Origin: Apostichopus parvimensis
Lineage: Eukaryota > Echinodermata > Holothuroidea > Aspidochirotida > Stichopodidae
Reading direction: 5' to 3'
DNA length: 40,759 bases
Assembly: GCA_000934455.1 (NCBI GenBank)
Contig: KN882312.1
Location: 40,419-81,177 of the forward strand
The notes beneath the pieces are model-generated. The model saw nothing but the letters and a program-made list of their open reading frames with translations. It ran no database searches and had not been told where the DNA came from. Positions 23,200 to 34,358 of this stretch are shown here, piece by piece. The position numbers and the translations under genes were made by a program. Every line of letters starts with the position of its first letter. The stretch's first letter is position 1.

Positions 23200-23326
23200 G
23201 ACATGACAGACGTAGCCCTGAATGGAGGATGACGTCACCAGCATCAATCTTACTGAAGGACTCGCCCAGATCCAGACAGGAGATGGGAATCTGAAGAAAG
23301 GGAAGACAAATGACGGAATTATTACA
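23200..23326 (+). CDS. candidate first coding exon (start codon 23222)
   Basis: A long pyrimidine-rich tract (about 23140-23198) ends in a strong acceptor (tactgattcag). The exon then has a start codon at 23222, immediately preceded by an in-frame stop, and 35 open codons beginning MEDDVTSINLTEGLAQIQTG with coding-like base use. It ends in phase 0 at a moderate donor (ATTACA followed by GTAATG). An out-of-frame ATG at 23203 would give a nine-codon upstream frame. A second frame is open for about 30 codons, so the reading is not certain. The hydrophilic, acidic N-terminus matches no family I know. It implies an untranslated exon upstream, which I could not place. Confidence 0.4.
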
Positions 23327-24172
23327 GTAATGATTTTAGGATATTCGATGAAGTATTATACACTGATTGATAACCATTCCGAAGGTCCCAAGTTTCTCTC
23401 TGAGTATTAATATACTATGAAATATTAATTTGTAATTGAAACTGTAAGAAAAGATGGCAAAATAATTGTAATCATCAGCAAAGCACATCACAAGCAGTCC
23501 TTAAGAATAATATACCAAAAGAATAGTATACTATTTACGATCATCCATGTTTTCATACACTCGAGAATTTTGGTATTATTGATTTGATATGAATTTACTC
23601 AATATATAGTACTACCATTTTAAAATTCGAGTTCAACATTGAGTGATAACGTAGTCTTAAAATATACATATATTAATATCTTCACAGCCACTTGATGGGT
23701 TCAATCAGTTTTTATTTGAAAGTAGTTTTCCTCGACTCATAGCTTGGACTATTAGTGGTTGGAGTCCATCATGGAGATGTTAAAATAGTGTAAAGAGAAA
23801 TGAATTACTATGGCTTGTCGGAATCTTTCAGTTTTACTTAAATTGGTTTTCTCAATATAATTTCAGCCTAAAGACTCTCTTATTATAATAACAAATGCAT
23901 TGTCTTTTCGGGAATAATCGTTAGAACTGTTGGATGGGATAAAGAAGTTCATAGGTATTGGATCCAGGAATAGTGGTTGTGTAGTATTAATGTTTCTCTC
24001 TCGAATTTAATTTGTGTAAATGTCGCTTAGCAGTACTAATCGTAGTTGAAGTCAAATGAAGTTTGAAGTGAATCCGTTTGAAGTGATTCATAAAATAGGC
24101 TTATGCATTGTACATATTTACAAAGAGATCTGAGGGAGGCGGGTTGATAGGTGAACAATAATGACGTCATTT

Positions 24173-24408
24173 CGTTGAAGGGAATTTTTGTTCAGCTCAT
24201 TTTAACATCATAATCTGCTTCTTAACTAGTACAGTGACACTGGTTTGATATCTAAGGACGGATAGCGCCTGTTGGATCAATGAGCCGGTAAAAAACCACA
24301 CCCCAATCCGCCCTGCCCCATCCTTCTCCAAAGATATACTCATTGTAAAATAGAAGATTAACGAAGGGATCTTTGTTCAGCCCATTTTAACTTCATAATC
24401 TGCTGCTT
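24173..24408. repeat. ~50-bp direct repeat, 187 bp apart
   Basis: 'gaaggga..tttgttcag.tcattttaac.tcataatctgct' occurs at 24177 and 24363. The left copy is preceded by a perfect TGACGTCA at 24162-24169. No gene is visible. Confidence 0.6.
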
Positions 24409-24647
24409 ACTTATCATGGCTACACATTGGTTGTGTCGTATCCAGGTAATAAAATACGTTGTAAATGTTCTCTATTGTTTAATTTAAATTATTGCATTTA
24501 CAAGAATATCAAACTGATGTATAATTACTTCTACGAATACATAGTTGTTATGGTTTACATCTGTCTACCAGTCTGGGCCATTAAATGACATTTGTCCTCT
24601 TGGAGGCAATACCCAAGTATGTAATTGTAAAGAGTACGGAAATCCTA

Positions 24648-25168
24648 TACCCCACCACCAACTTTCATTATTACTTATATGTGGTCTTTTGTGGAAATAT
24701 TTTACGTGTTCTTCTGTGTATTACCGTCTTTTATGATACTTTTTTGTTTATATTGGGAAAGTTAGTGCTTTAAACTCCTTGATTGTGTAATAGAAGAACC
24801 TGCTGTGTATATGGGATGAGAGATGCTTTAATTGAGCATACTTGAATACTCATACAGAGCTGTAATATCATATCTTTAATATAAAGCAAGTTGAAATTTC
24901 CCTTAATGCAATTCTGTCATTTCGTCTGTCAAATCACATAACCCACTTCCAAAATATCATTATTACTTTTACATGCTCTTTTGTGGAACTATTTCACTTG
25001 CTCTTCTGTGTAACCGTTTTATATGATTGTTTGTTTATATTTGGAAAGTTAGTGCAATTTAGCTCCTTTATTATATAATGGAAGAACCTGCTGTGTATAT
25101 GGAATGAGAGATGCTTTGATTGAGCATACTTGAAAACTCATACAGAGCTGTAATATTGTATCTTTAAT
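24648..25168. repeat. tandem duplication of a ~288-bp unit
   Basis: Unit 1 (24648-24938) and unit 2 (from 24939) share 'gaagaacctgctgtgtatat' (24793 and 25081), 'tgagagatgctttgattgagcatact'-type sequence and 'actcatacagagctgtaatat'. Unit 2 breaks off at about 25168. Its end (aagttaaaatttcctttaatgcaa) reappears at 25898-25930, so about 720 bases have been inserted within unit 2, including the miniature transposon at 25299-25793. Confidence 0.75.
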
Positions 25169-25290
25169 GTACTTCATCCTTTGCTGATACGGAAGCTCCC
25201 AGAGATTCGGCTAAGGACAACATAAATATTCCATCATGTACTTTTTCGTCATCACGTCATCACGTACAAGCCAAGGTGCCACATAAATTC

Positions 25291-25801
25291 AGACGTGTAT
25301 GGTAAGCAGTGTGGGACAAACACCGCATACTATATCCGCGTATTAATTTGAATATATACGCGCATTTATTCGAATATATACGCGTGTATATTATCAGCCA
25401 ATCATAAGGCTTAAATATATCCGTGTGTTTAAATATTTCGAATATAATCATGTATTAATTTGAATACATATGAGGATTAACTCGAATATATACACGTATT
25501 AATTCGAATATATACACGTACTAATTCGAATATATACACGTATTAAATCATGCTGTGGTCTAGATAAAGTACGTTTGGCCTGGGTGTACGTCAATAAAGA
25601 CTAACTTTGTAATCTCTCAGTTATAGCACTGGCGAGGCTACAATGTGATAACTCTCTAAACTCGATTGTGAAAGATATAAGACATGTCAGTTATTGTATG
25701 AGTTAATACGCGTATATATTCAATAAATATGCGTATATATTCGTATTAATACGAAGATATATTATGCGGTGTTTGTCCCACATGGCTTGCCATAGACGTG
25801 T
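25291..25801. mobile_element. miniature inverted-repeat transposon, 8-bp target duplication
   Basis: The element (25299-25793, 495 bp) is flanked by perfect 8-bp direct repeats agacgtgt (25291-25298 and 25794-25801). Its ends are inverted repeats starting atggyaagc, with an identical inner block tgtgggacaaacaccgcata. The outer 53 positions match at 45, and similarity continues to about 90 bp. The interior is built from 22-bp repeats (starts 25348, 25370, 25482, 25504 and 25526) containing gaatatatac and cg. No protein is encoded. The 8-bp duplication is typical of hAT-superfamily elements but also of P and Merlin types; the terminal sequence does not settle which. It is a non-autonomous element mobilised by a transposase elsewhere. 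Confidence 0.85.
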
Positions 25802-25929
25802 GCTGTTACCATTGCAAGGATTATTTTGCGTTCAGACAGTAAATGAAAAGATGAAATGTATTACTGCATACGATTTACATCATATATGCTTGTAAAACAA
25901 GTTAAAATTTCCTTTAATGCAATTCTGTC

Positions 25930-26549
25930 ATTTATTTTTTTGTGTTAAACAGTTGATAATGCCTGTGAATAACACAACTATGGTTCTTTTTGAGCCTGCA
26001 TACAGTTTAATGAGTACCTGACAATGGTTAATTTACCAATCAGTTTCATGGTTTGACAACATTTACTGCATGTTGGAACTAATTTACTTATTTAGCCTAT
26101 GATGTGTTCATCGTCCAGTCCTTATGTGATATCGGTTAGATACCTACCTTAATCGTTTAGTTAACGTGAAGGACCATTCTTCTAGTGGGGTTATAAGATT
26201 TTAACAACGTCTATTCTCATCTCTGTCATACTCAGTCATAGTTATCATATATGCGTCATAACCGGCTTGTTAACATGTCACTGTTCTGAGTATTACCTTT
26301 TTCGCTTTTCTTCCAGTGATTAGTTTCGTAATGTTTTAGTATTGTTATGTATAATTTATCTTGTTTTACAGTTTTACCACACAAATACAAGTGAAGAATA
26401 AATACAGAAAGGTTATGTCTGTCTTTGTCTCATTTATGGTGTACTGGTTGTCTGGCGGCAGATATCCGACGCATAGTGAGGGCAGCACAACAAATATTTG
26501 TCACATACTTGTAATACTAGTTTTTACATATATTTCGTATCCTATGTTT
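25930..26549. other. no gene recognised
   Basis: An acceptor-like 'cttgttttacag' at 26360-26371 precedes an open frame, but no donor or family supports an exon. Otherwise plain AT-rich sequence. Confidence 0.3.
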
Positions 26550-26770
26550 CGCACAATTCGAATGCCTCTTTTCGAATTCCGTGCCGTTCTTTGAATTCCA
26601 ATATCTTTTCTTTTCTTTCAAAATCCTCATGTTTTTTGCAAAATCCGCTTGCCGTTTTTTACTTTTTTTATTTCGAATGCCGACTTTTGAATTCCAATTT
26701 TTTTTACGAATTCCGAATGTCTCTTTTTTAAATTTCGAATGTCGTTTTGTGAATTCCAACTGCCGTACAT
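26550..26770. repeat. degenerate GAATTCC/TTCGAATGCC minisatellite
   Basis: GAATTCC occurs at 26574, 26593, 26689 and 26751, with the shifted form acgaattcc at 26706. Between them are TTCGAATGYC words and T-rich spacers, giving a period of roughly 20-23 bases. The open frames over it are by-products of the repeat. Confidence 0.6.
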
Positions 26771-27299
26771 CGAAATCATGTCTCCACAAAATGCGTTTTT
26801 TTTGTCACGTTACCGACCTGTTGCACATATATTGCTGTGGCTAAAGAAACGTGGAAGTTGACATTTTGACAGGCCAGAGCAGAGGGGTACCAGATGGGTC
26901 AGTGGGCATGGGCCGACGAATTTGAGGGGGCCTATTCCCACTGGTAGATGAAAAGGGGGCCCCTTTGCTAAAAAATATTGATATTGTAATTACAGTCAAG
27001 TGTTTTAGCACAACTTTTACTAGTCATATTGTACAATCTAGTCATTCCGTGATGACCAAGAAATAAAGACGGTGACCACAGTATTGAGTTACTAGCTGAA
27101 CAATATTAACATAGTTACCATTGTTATGCATAATGCAAGTGTACACCAATGTTCATCACTATTCTTAGATCGCGACACTCAATAGTATGCCGAAAATTAT
27201 TTCAGGGTGAAAGTGTTGTTCAACATAAATGAATTTGTTATCAATGGCCTTTCACGCAGGAACATTCTTGGACTTATACTCAGTTCCAGCGGCAGACAT

Positions 27300-27360
27300 G
27301 TAACTACGGAGGGAGATAAGCCCCCCCCCCTCCCCTCTCCCCCCAAAAATGAAAATATAC
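27300..27360. repeat. C-rich low-complexity tract
   Basis: Runs of C (about 27320-27344) within the phrase 'taactacggaggg'. A similar C14 tract lies at about 30566-30579 after 'gggggcaaaaactttt'. Such tracts are common in interspersed repeats; the family is not recognised. Confidence 0.35.
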
Positions 27361-27408
27361 GTTTTGTTATCAAAACGCACTTGTTGATATTTCAAGTTAT
27401 CTAAAGTC

Positions 27409-27580
27409 GGTAACTCGACACATATGATTTTTTAGTCGAGATGCTAAGTTATTTTAACACTGTAACTCCACAATTTTGTTGTCGAAAAGTCAAGTTATTG
27501 TATGTTGGTAACTCAACAAAAATTGATTCTTAGTTGTCTTATTAACATCAGTTAACATCAGTCAGTAACTCGACACAAAA
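27409..27580. repeat. ~50-bp degenerate tandem repeat
   Basis: The phrase 'gtaactcgaca' or close variants occurs at about 27410, 27462, 27508 and 27565, with 'gtcgaaaagtcaagttatt'-like spacers. The period varies from 46 to 57. Confidence 0.5.
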
Positions 27581-27886
27581 TTTGAGTGTGTTATTGGGGC
27601 TCAGCTCAGCCTTCATCCCGCTTTTTTGTCTTATTATCGAATAATTTGAGTATGTTACTTGACATCTTGCATGTCCCCTTGTAACTTCCGTAGCCTTCGG
27701 ATTTTGTAAAAAGAAATCAAAGTTTTAACCAGAATGCGAAACGCATTGAGGTTTCAATGGCTTCATTGCACTAGACTTCTGCTTGAAGTTAACTAGAAAT
27801 AGCTGTTTTTGTTGATGTACAATTACACTATGGCATGGTAAACACAGGTCAGTCTACTGTACTTGGCAATACACACCTTGGATGGT

Positions 27887-28107
27887 TCTTTTTATGTTGT
27901 TGTATCCTTCAATGTTGTTGTCTCTTTTGATGCTGTTGTTTCTGTTGTCGCTGTTGTCTCCTTCAACGTTTTTGTCTCATTTGATGTTGTCTCCTTCGAA
28001 ACAACGCCGTCAGCGGAGAAAACAATATCAAAGTAGACAACATCATCAAAGTAGACAACAACATTAAATGAGACAACAACATTAAATGACAACAACATAA
28101 AAAGAGA
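27887..28107. repeat. foldback element made of GTTGTTGTCTC repeats
   Basis: The left half repeats 'aatgttgttgtctcttttgatg' on the plus strand; the right half is its complement (agacaacaacattaaatg). The outermost arms, tctttttatgttgttgt (from 27887) and its complement (to 28107), are perfect. The centre is near 28005. The whole could fold into a long imperfect hairpin. No target-site duplication was identified. Confidence 0.65.
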
Positions 28108-28727
28108 CAAAAACATGAAAACAGACAGCATAGACGTAAACAACATGATACATTGCCCTTTTCGGCGTTCCATACTTATAGGCAGATATATGGTGCTACG
28201 TAAATGCACATTGGAAAATTATGTTTCTGTACAGTATGAAATTTAACCTTTTTTTCCACCAAAAGGAACTTATGAACAAAGTAAAACATGTCGCAGAATT
28301 GTAAATAAGCAGCTAGGCCTACTGTAGTGTTTCAAACAAATATAAATAAAACAGCTGCTAACATACCTACGAAGATAGCCTAGCTTCTGTTACATTGGGG
28401 CTCAACAAGTATACACTATGGCATATACTATACAGTAGCTATAGGTGTGCCCGAGTCCAAAGCCTATACAGTAGCTTACTGCTACTTTGAACCGCTACTC
28501 GACTAACGCGAATCGTACGTTTACCAAATCATTTATCTTGTCTTTTAGCTGCAGATTGGCGTGTGAAAAATATCACTATTACTCCATTACACTGCCTATA
28601 TCAAAGAATCTTTTACGCAAGAAAACCTAAGGTTCAAAGAGCATCTATCTTCCAAAAATATCTAGCTGCAATAACACCTAACCTGTCTCAAAACTCCTTA
28701 AATTGTATATTTAGGCTTCTTCTACTC

Positions 28728-28899
28728 AATGTGATACACCTACTCAACAAATATGAGGTTGGTCCAAACTTCCATACTCAAGATGTCCTGCTTACAATGA
28801 TTTCACAACTTTACCGCTGGTGACCACAAATGACCTTTGACCTTCCCTAACAACAAAAGGATTCTTTAACTTAATGTGATACACCTACTCAACAAATAT
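28728..28899. repeat. perfect 27-bp direct repeat in a 'tgacctttgacct' repeat
   Basis: The phrase beginning aatgtgatacacctactcaa is identical at 28728-28754 and 28873-28899. Between them lies 'gtgaccacaaatgacctttgacctt', a motif shared in style with the ~300-bp arrays at 14.4-16.3 kb and 40 kb. This is probably a related repeat. Confidence 0.6.
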
Positions 28900-31441
28900 A
28901 AAAGCAAGGGGGACACACACCCACTCCCGTACTCATCATCCGCCAGCATGACTGCATTGGTTACGATTATCATCGAAACCAAAAACGGCATTCAGCATGC
29001 AAAGAAAATAATTTGGAAAGTCAACGAACGGCGATCAGATTTGTTTTTTTGTCTTGGCCCTATTGGGCCTCCGCATGATATACCAACTCGCATGTTGAAT
29101 ATTACCCAAGTTATTGTACAATAGCTATTGAGTAAACTGCTTTCACTCTAAACCAGAACTGCTCCCTACCCTTTACAACACTTTACACGTCCCACGAAGC
29201 ACTCTATAGCGAGTTGCCGGTCTCGGTTCAAACTATATCTCGGTATGACATTATAACGTCAAATGTCTACTGACACTCAAAACAAATTTTCTCTGCTGTT
29301 TTTGCTGTACCATCTGTCAAGTTGCCGCCTCAAATTAGCAGAGACTTTGTATTTCGTAGTCTATGAAGTACGATATTTAATTTTGTGCAAACTTGTAAGA
29401 TCGTTGCCGATAATTTATAATTTCATAGCAGAGAGTCATTAAAGCCCAATTATTGGTAATGATAACAGTAACAAGCGAGTTGTATAGCGCATTACGCGAA
29501 GGATTCAAGCACCTTAAGAAACTCTATAAAATAAATGTAAACATCCAACAGTTCAAAGAAATACAAGAAAAAGAGTAATTATAAAAATCAAACAGAATAA
29601 AAATATCGAATAAACAGTAAGCAAGCAAATATGTCAATTACAAAATGAGACAAACAATACATATAAAGGGGTGGTAAAGTAAAAGAGAAACAATTATATA
29701 CAAATTGCACAATATTATAATATTATATTGCAATGAACCCATTAACAATATCTTTGGTTTCGCAACAATCACCAAATAATAATTATACCAAATATTTTCA
29801 GCTAGAACAAATGAGTCTTGAGTTTGTATATGAGAACTCACAGAGATGGTGCATAACAAAAAAACAAAATACGTACACACACAAAACAAGATTGAAATAT
29901 ACTGCCCGCTGTCGAAACAAAGATAATCAAGCATATCATTTGTCTCAGTCGAATATCTGAGTTTGATATGTTGTTGCTACGCTTGCTACTCTTCTGAAAT
30001 CGCGTTTAGACTGTTTAAGGTCGCGGGAAGTGCTGCTATACCCCAAACAGAAAGATTAACTACTCCAACAAGTGGCGATGTAACGAATACTCAAGACTAT
30101 GAGAAACGGAATAATATTTGTTTAACATTAATCCCTTGATAAAGTTACTTAATCAAACGATGTAGTTGATTATTTGAAAGAAAAACCTGTGACACCCATT
30201 GGTAATTGTATAAAACTCACTACAGTATGTCGTTTCCGGAGGGTGTAATAAAAATACATGTATTGAACAAACATGTTTCATTATTGTCCTAGATATATTC
30301 GTGACTGCTTTTCTTGTCAAAACAGCGAAGGTAAGTACCATAGTGTTATTACAGTTTACTTGCAAGATGAGACCAAACCAAGTGTTGATACATACACATC
30401 TACACTATGCCCGATTAATAATTATAATTGTAAAACACATCGCAAGTATAAGTGCTAGGCTTTCTAGTCATTTCCAGCATAGTAAATCGAGTGGAGTCAG
30501 TTAGTGAACTGTTAAAACAAATGTATTTTAATGTTAGAACACAAATGGGGGCAAAAACTTTTCGCCCCCCCCCCCCCAATTAGGACGGTCCTGTACGCCT
30601 ATTGTTTAAGAGACTTCTTCTATCTTGCTCGCAGATATTTTAAACATATACATGTAAGCAAAAGCACTTAAGTTTCTCAGGAATGGTTTCTGCCATCTCC
30701 TCCCTACATACACACGCCCATGAACACAATCAGTAGTGATGAGCAAATATCATCAAATAAGCATTTTATGAAAGGTATATGAGTAAATATTATATTTCAT
30801 TTACTACTTGAAACCCACTGTAACCGAACGTTGTATTGGCCATGCCTTGTATTTATCTTGGGCATGGTGTATTTCTATGCATTAGAATCGATGGTATTTC
30901 TACTTTATTAAACTGTTTTGGTTCTGTTTTGCATCCTAATTCAACCATACAATAAACTTAAAGAAATGCATTAGCTGAAACAATACAACGAAATACACTC
31001 ATACGCATTAGCCATTTTGCACTGTACAATTAGTATAAAATTGAACTTTGTTTCCTCAAGGAGACCATAATATATGATATACTTAGAATTAAAAAAATAT
31101 AGGTCTATCCAATCCATTAATGTTTCAAGAAAAGGAACTCAGTTTTATTCACTGTTTGCTATACTGGAAAGGTCGAACTTCTTTTTCTTATCTGTAGCAC
31201 TGATAAATAGGTTAGTGGTCCTTTCAATATTCCTCTATAGTTAGGTCAAAGTTGCACATGTCTGATATGGCTGAGTTCTCTTATCAAAAGTAATCTGAAA
31301 ATTAGCTTTACTGAAGAAATGTATAAAGAAAAGCAACAGTTTCGATGAATTGTTCTTACCTTATCTCTCAATGTACTTACGTACTTTTATCCCTGATTTC
31401 AGAGGGGAAAAAATACACACATTTAAATATAATCGACTTAC
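28900..31441. other. no gene recognised
   Basis: AT-rich. A 'gttgtatagcgcattacgcg' motif at about 29478-29497 resembles a common interspersed-repeat word in marine invertebrates. At 30289-30329 a 41-base stretch lies between an acceptor-like 'attgtcctag' and a strong donor (GCGAAG followed by GTAAGT) on the plus strand, but no reading frame is favoured. Confidence 0.3.
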
Positions 31442-31555
31442 CTCATGATTGGATGCAATGTGAATGGACATGATAGTAGACACCTGCTTCAATTTGCCGT
31501 CACTCTTCTTGATATTGACGGTATCTGAACACAGCTGAGTGTCGATGTTACCAAA
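31442..31555 (-). CDS. internal 114-bp exon, phase 0 to 0
   Basis: On the minus strand an acceptor (atggtttcag) is followed by 114 bases (38 codons) ending at a perfect donor (CATGAG followed by GTAAGT). Only one frame is open: it begins FGNIDTQLCSDTVNIKKSDG, continues with LKQVSTIMSIHIASNHE, and is phase 0 at both ends. Codon use is coding-like and richer in GC than its surroundings. It can be joined without a frame break to the upstream candidate at 39679-39737, which ends in phase 0, so both may belong to one minus-strand gene with an 8-kb intron containing the transposon at 34-37 kb. No family is recognised. Confidence 0.55.
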
Positions 31556-32865
31556 CTGAAACCATATAATTAATATTATATTTGTGTGGGTAGTGATGAA
31601 GAGAGAATGCAGTGTTATCATTTAAGTTCAATCAACAATGCGCTCATATTTATCGACCGAGGATACGAAACTCACGCACCAAATGTTAGAACAAAACATA
31701 CTTTGAGGTAATTTTTTAATGGAAGTCAAATCATTCACAATTGATTCAAGAAAATTTCATGTCAGTTTTTTCAATTTGATTTTAGTTTATCAAGTGAGGG
31801 GGTAGATCTGATAATGCAAGATAAGTGGTAAAATTAACTTGTTGCTTCTTTGGTGAAGAGAGAACACATTCATTAACTACTGTTCAATTATGTAAGGTGG
31901 CGGGATTTTTGGCCATCTTGATAATTCTGAAGAAGAACTAAATCATTGATGGTTTTCTTTACTAAGCGCATTTACACGAAAAGAAAAAAGGAAACAAATA
32001 TGTTATACAATATTCCTTCTGCGATGACACCCTTTAATAAATGACGGATGTGTCTGTTACTGAATAAAACAATCAGTATGTCTTAGTAGGCAGTAGGCTT
32101 CATATATTAGACAAAGAACATATAACCCGCCAATGGAAGGCCGCTACTAAATTTCATTCGCCATGTCAAAGGATCATCTGCCCTAGTAGCGCACACTTGC
32201 TTATTATTCTAAAACTATCCTGAGCATACCAGTCATCATACCCATATTGGCCCGATACGGGTTGTAATGTACAAGGTCAACTCAGTTGGACTAGCATAAG
32301 GCAGATTTCACAGTTTAGGGGTCCAATTATACGTTTCAAATATGAGTTGAGGTAATGCAACATATTCAATTTCAAAAAAAATGTGATACCAGAATTATGC
32401 AGTTATATGATTGTAGAAATAAAAAAAATAATGATCTTTATGTGGTGTCTTTTTTATCTGTGTCCGAAGTATTTTTATTAAGTGGAACTATATATTGTGG
32501 ACGGAATAGGGTCCCATATGTTTATACACCTCAATTTCTTGAGGCCGCCCTTGTTAAATGACCCACCCCTTCAAATATTGTCCACCATTTTTTAAAACAG
32601 GATAGTGGAACAAAACAAAAATAGTTAGTTTTGGTTCAACTCCCCATTCAATTTTCACTAATCAGACATTGAAATTCTTTACCTTGAACTTCTAAAATGC
32701 TGTCCAATTAGTGATCAAATGTATATCTATTATTTTCTTCAAAAAAAAGAAACAAATTCTCCCGTCAGTCAATGTGATTACAACATTGGAAATCGCCTGT
32801 CATCATCTTGTCCAAAACATGGCAGTAATTGTAAAAATGTTTGAGTTATAAGCAATCTTTGACAT

Positions 32866-33345
32866 CGAACGTTACGTCTGTCCAAATTTCCGTGTCACGT
32901 TCGCTCGATCACCAAAGAAACTTCATTGAAAGTGAACGAACTTATCGCCATCAATGTTCTGTTATCGTACCTTCATTTAGTCTGTATAGAGTCAGCATTC
33001 AAGTGTGTTATGCCAAACATTTTCGTAAGTACAAAACGTAACTAAAAAAAATCACATTTTGACAACTTCCGTCCACCTGCGTGACGTTCGATTGACCGTT
33101 ACGTTCGCAGAATTTAATTTTGGAAAAGTATTAAAACTTTAAATTTAAAAGTTTTGTTGGACTGGTGGTATGGATAATTTGATTTATTTGACCGTCTGCT
33201 ACAAAGTAGCCTTACTTCCATGTGTACATATAGCACTTTGTTAACGATAGGTCAAAAACAATTATTTGACAAGGCGAACGTAACGCTCCTAAAATGCGAA
33301 CGTAACGCTCCTAAAATGCGAACGCAACGCGGGACGGACAACAAA
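32866..33345. repeat. cluster of GTNACGTTCG motifs in both orientations
   Basis: Forward copies lie at 32894, 33081 and 33098; reverse copies at 33275, 33297 and 33319. The last three are in a 22-bp tandem repeat (33274-33295 and 33296-33317, then partial). A looser copy is at 32866. The forward group near 33065-33110 and the reverse group at 33274-33345 also share an outer 'ccgtcc', so 33.06-33.35 kb could be a small inverted-repeat element. The motif is rich in CpG in an otherwise AT-rich stretch. Decayed copies occur at 37584 and 37620, beyond the transposase. Confidence 0.6.
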
Positions 33346-34358
33346 ACGGAACGAAATTTTCAGGTTGATTGTCATTCGGAAATGCCTGAAATTTAAAATA
33401 TCTTCAACTGGTGTTATTAAATTTACAGAGAACAATATTATTGGATTGATATACGAGATATACGATGAGTTTATTAAATGTTTCATGACCTCCTTCAATG
33501 TATGGGTATTCCGGTTGGGCGAAATTTTGTAGTACTTATCCCTACGCCTAGTCATTGATCGCAAATTTTGATGCAACAGTATTTTAGGCTCAGCCACCCA
33601 CTAAACCTCTTCATATCATTATTCTTTAGACAAGTTCGGGGTCTGGGTGACACGGAAAGAGGGGGTAGATGGGGAGGAAATGGGTTTTTTTTTTGGGGGG
33701 GGGTCTACTATTTGTGTGTGTGTGTGATTTTAATTCATTTTTATTTATGAGCTGTGCAGTGAAGATGAAAAGACTTAGGTCATCGTAATGAAAGTTAAAG
33801 AGTTGCATCCAAACATTTTTTATATGGCATGAGGCTTTTAATTTTTCATTATATTTTTCTATTATTCGCTTCTACACAATTGAGTAGACATACGTGGATA
33901 GGTAGGTACCACTGTGTTTATATGTAAATAATGAATTTTATTTTTAAATAACGAACTTTGACGGTGGGAGGTTTTGGAGCATTCTGGCAGGTATTTTGTT
34001 TTTATTCCTCAAAATATTATGTTGCAGATCTGCTGCTGGCATTTTCTGTTCACGGCTTGCCTTGTTTAGCTTTAGTACAATACCTTTTTACTACCTGCAT
34101 TCAGGGTTAGAATTAAAAAAAAATTAAGCGGGGCTATTTGTGACTAATGCCTGCGCGAGGGTTATTTCTTGGTTTGCGAGGGCTATTTTATAGTAATATA
34201 TACAACATATACTTGCTTCGAGGCGGTATTAGTGTTTACACGCCAGGTGGTATGTGGTATGGTATTTGTTAGCGCTCACGAGGCGAATCGCCCTTCGCCC
34301 CGGTGTATTTCCGACGTGCCTGCATTGAATATTTTCACTTTTTTGCACACTGAAGAAA

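Noticed and set aside
27892-28209. 105-codon minus-strand frame rich in Thr, Lys and Glu at its end
   Set aside because: It is produced by the foldback minisatellite; the translation is low-complexity repeat.
31360-31392. 33-bp exon after 31442-31555 with a fine pyrimidine tract
   Set aside because: All three frames contain a stop, so it cannot be an internal coding exon. It could only be an alternative terminal exon.
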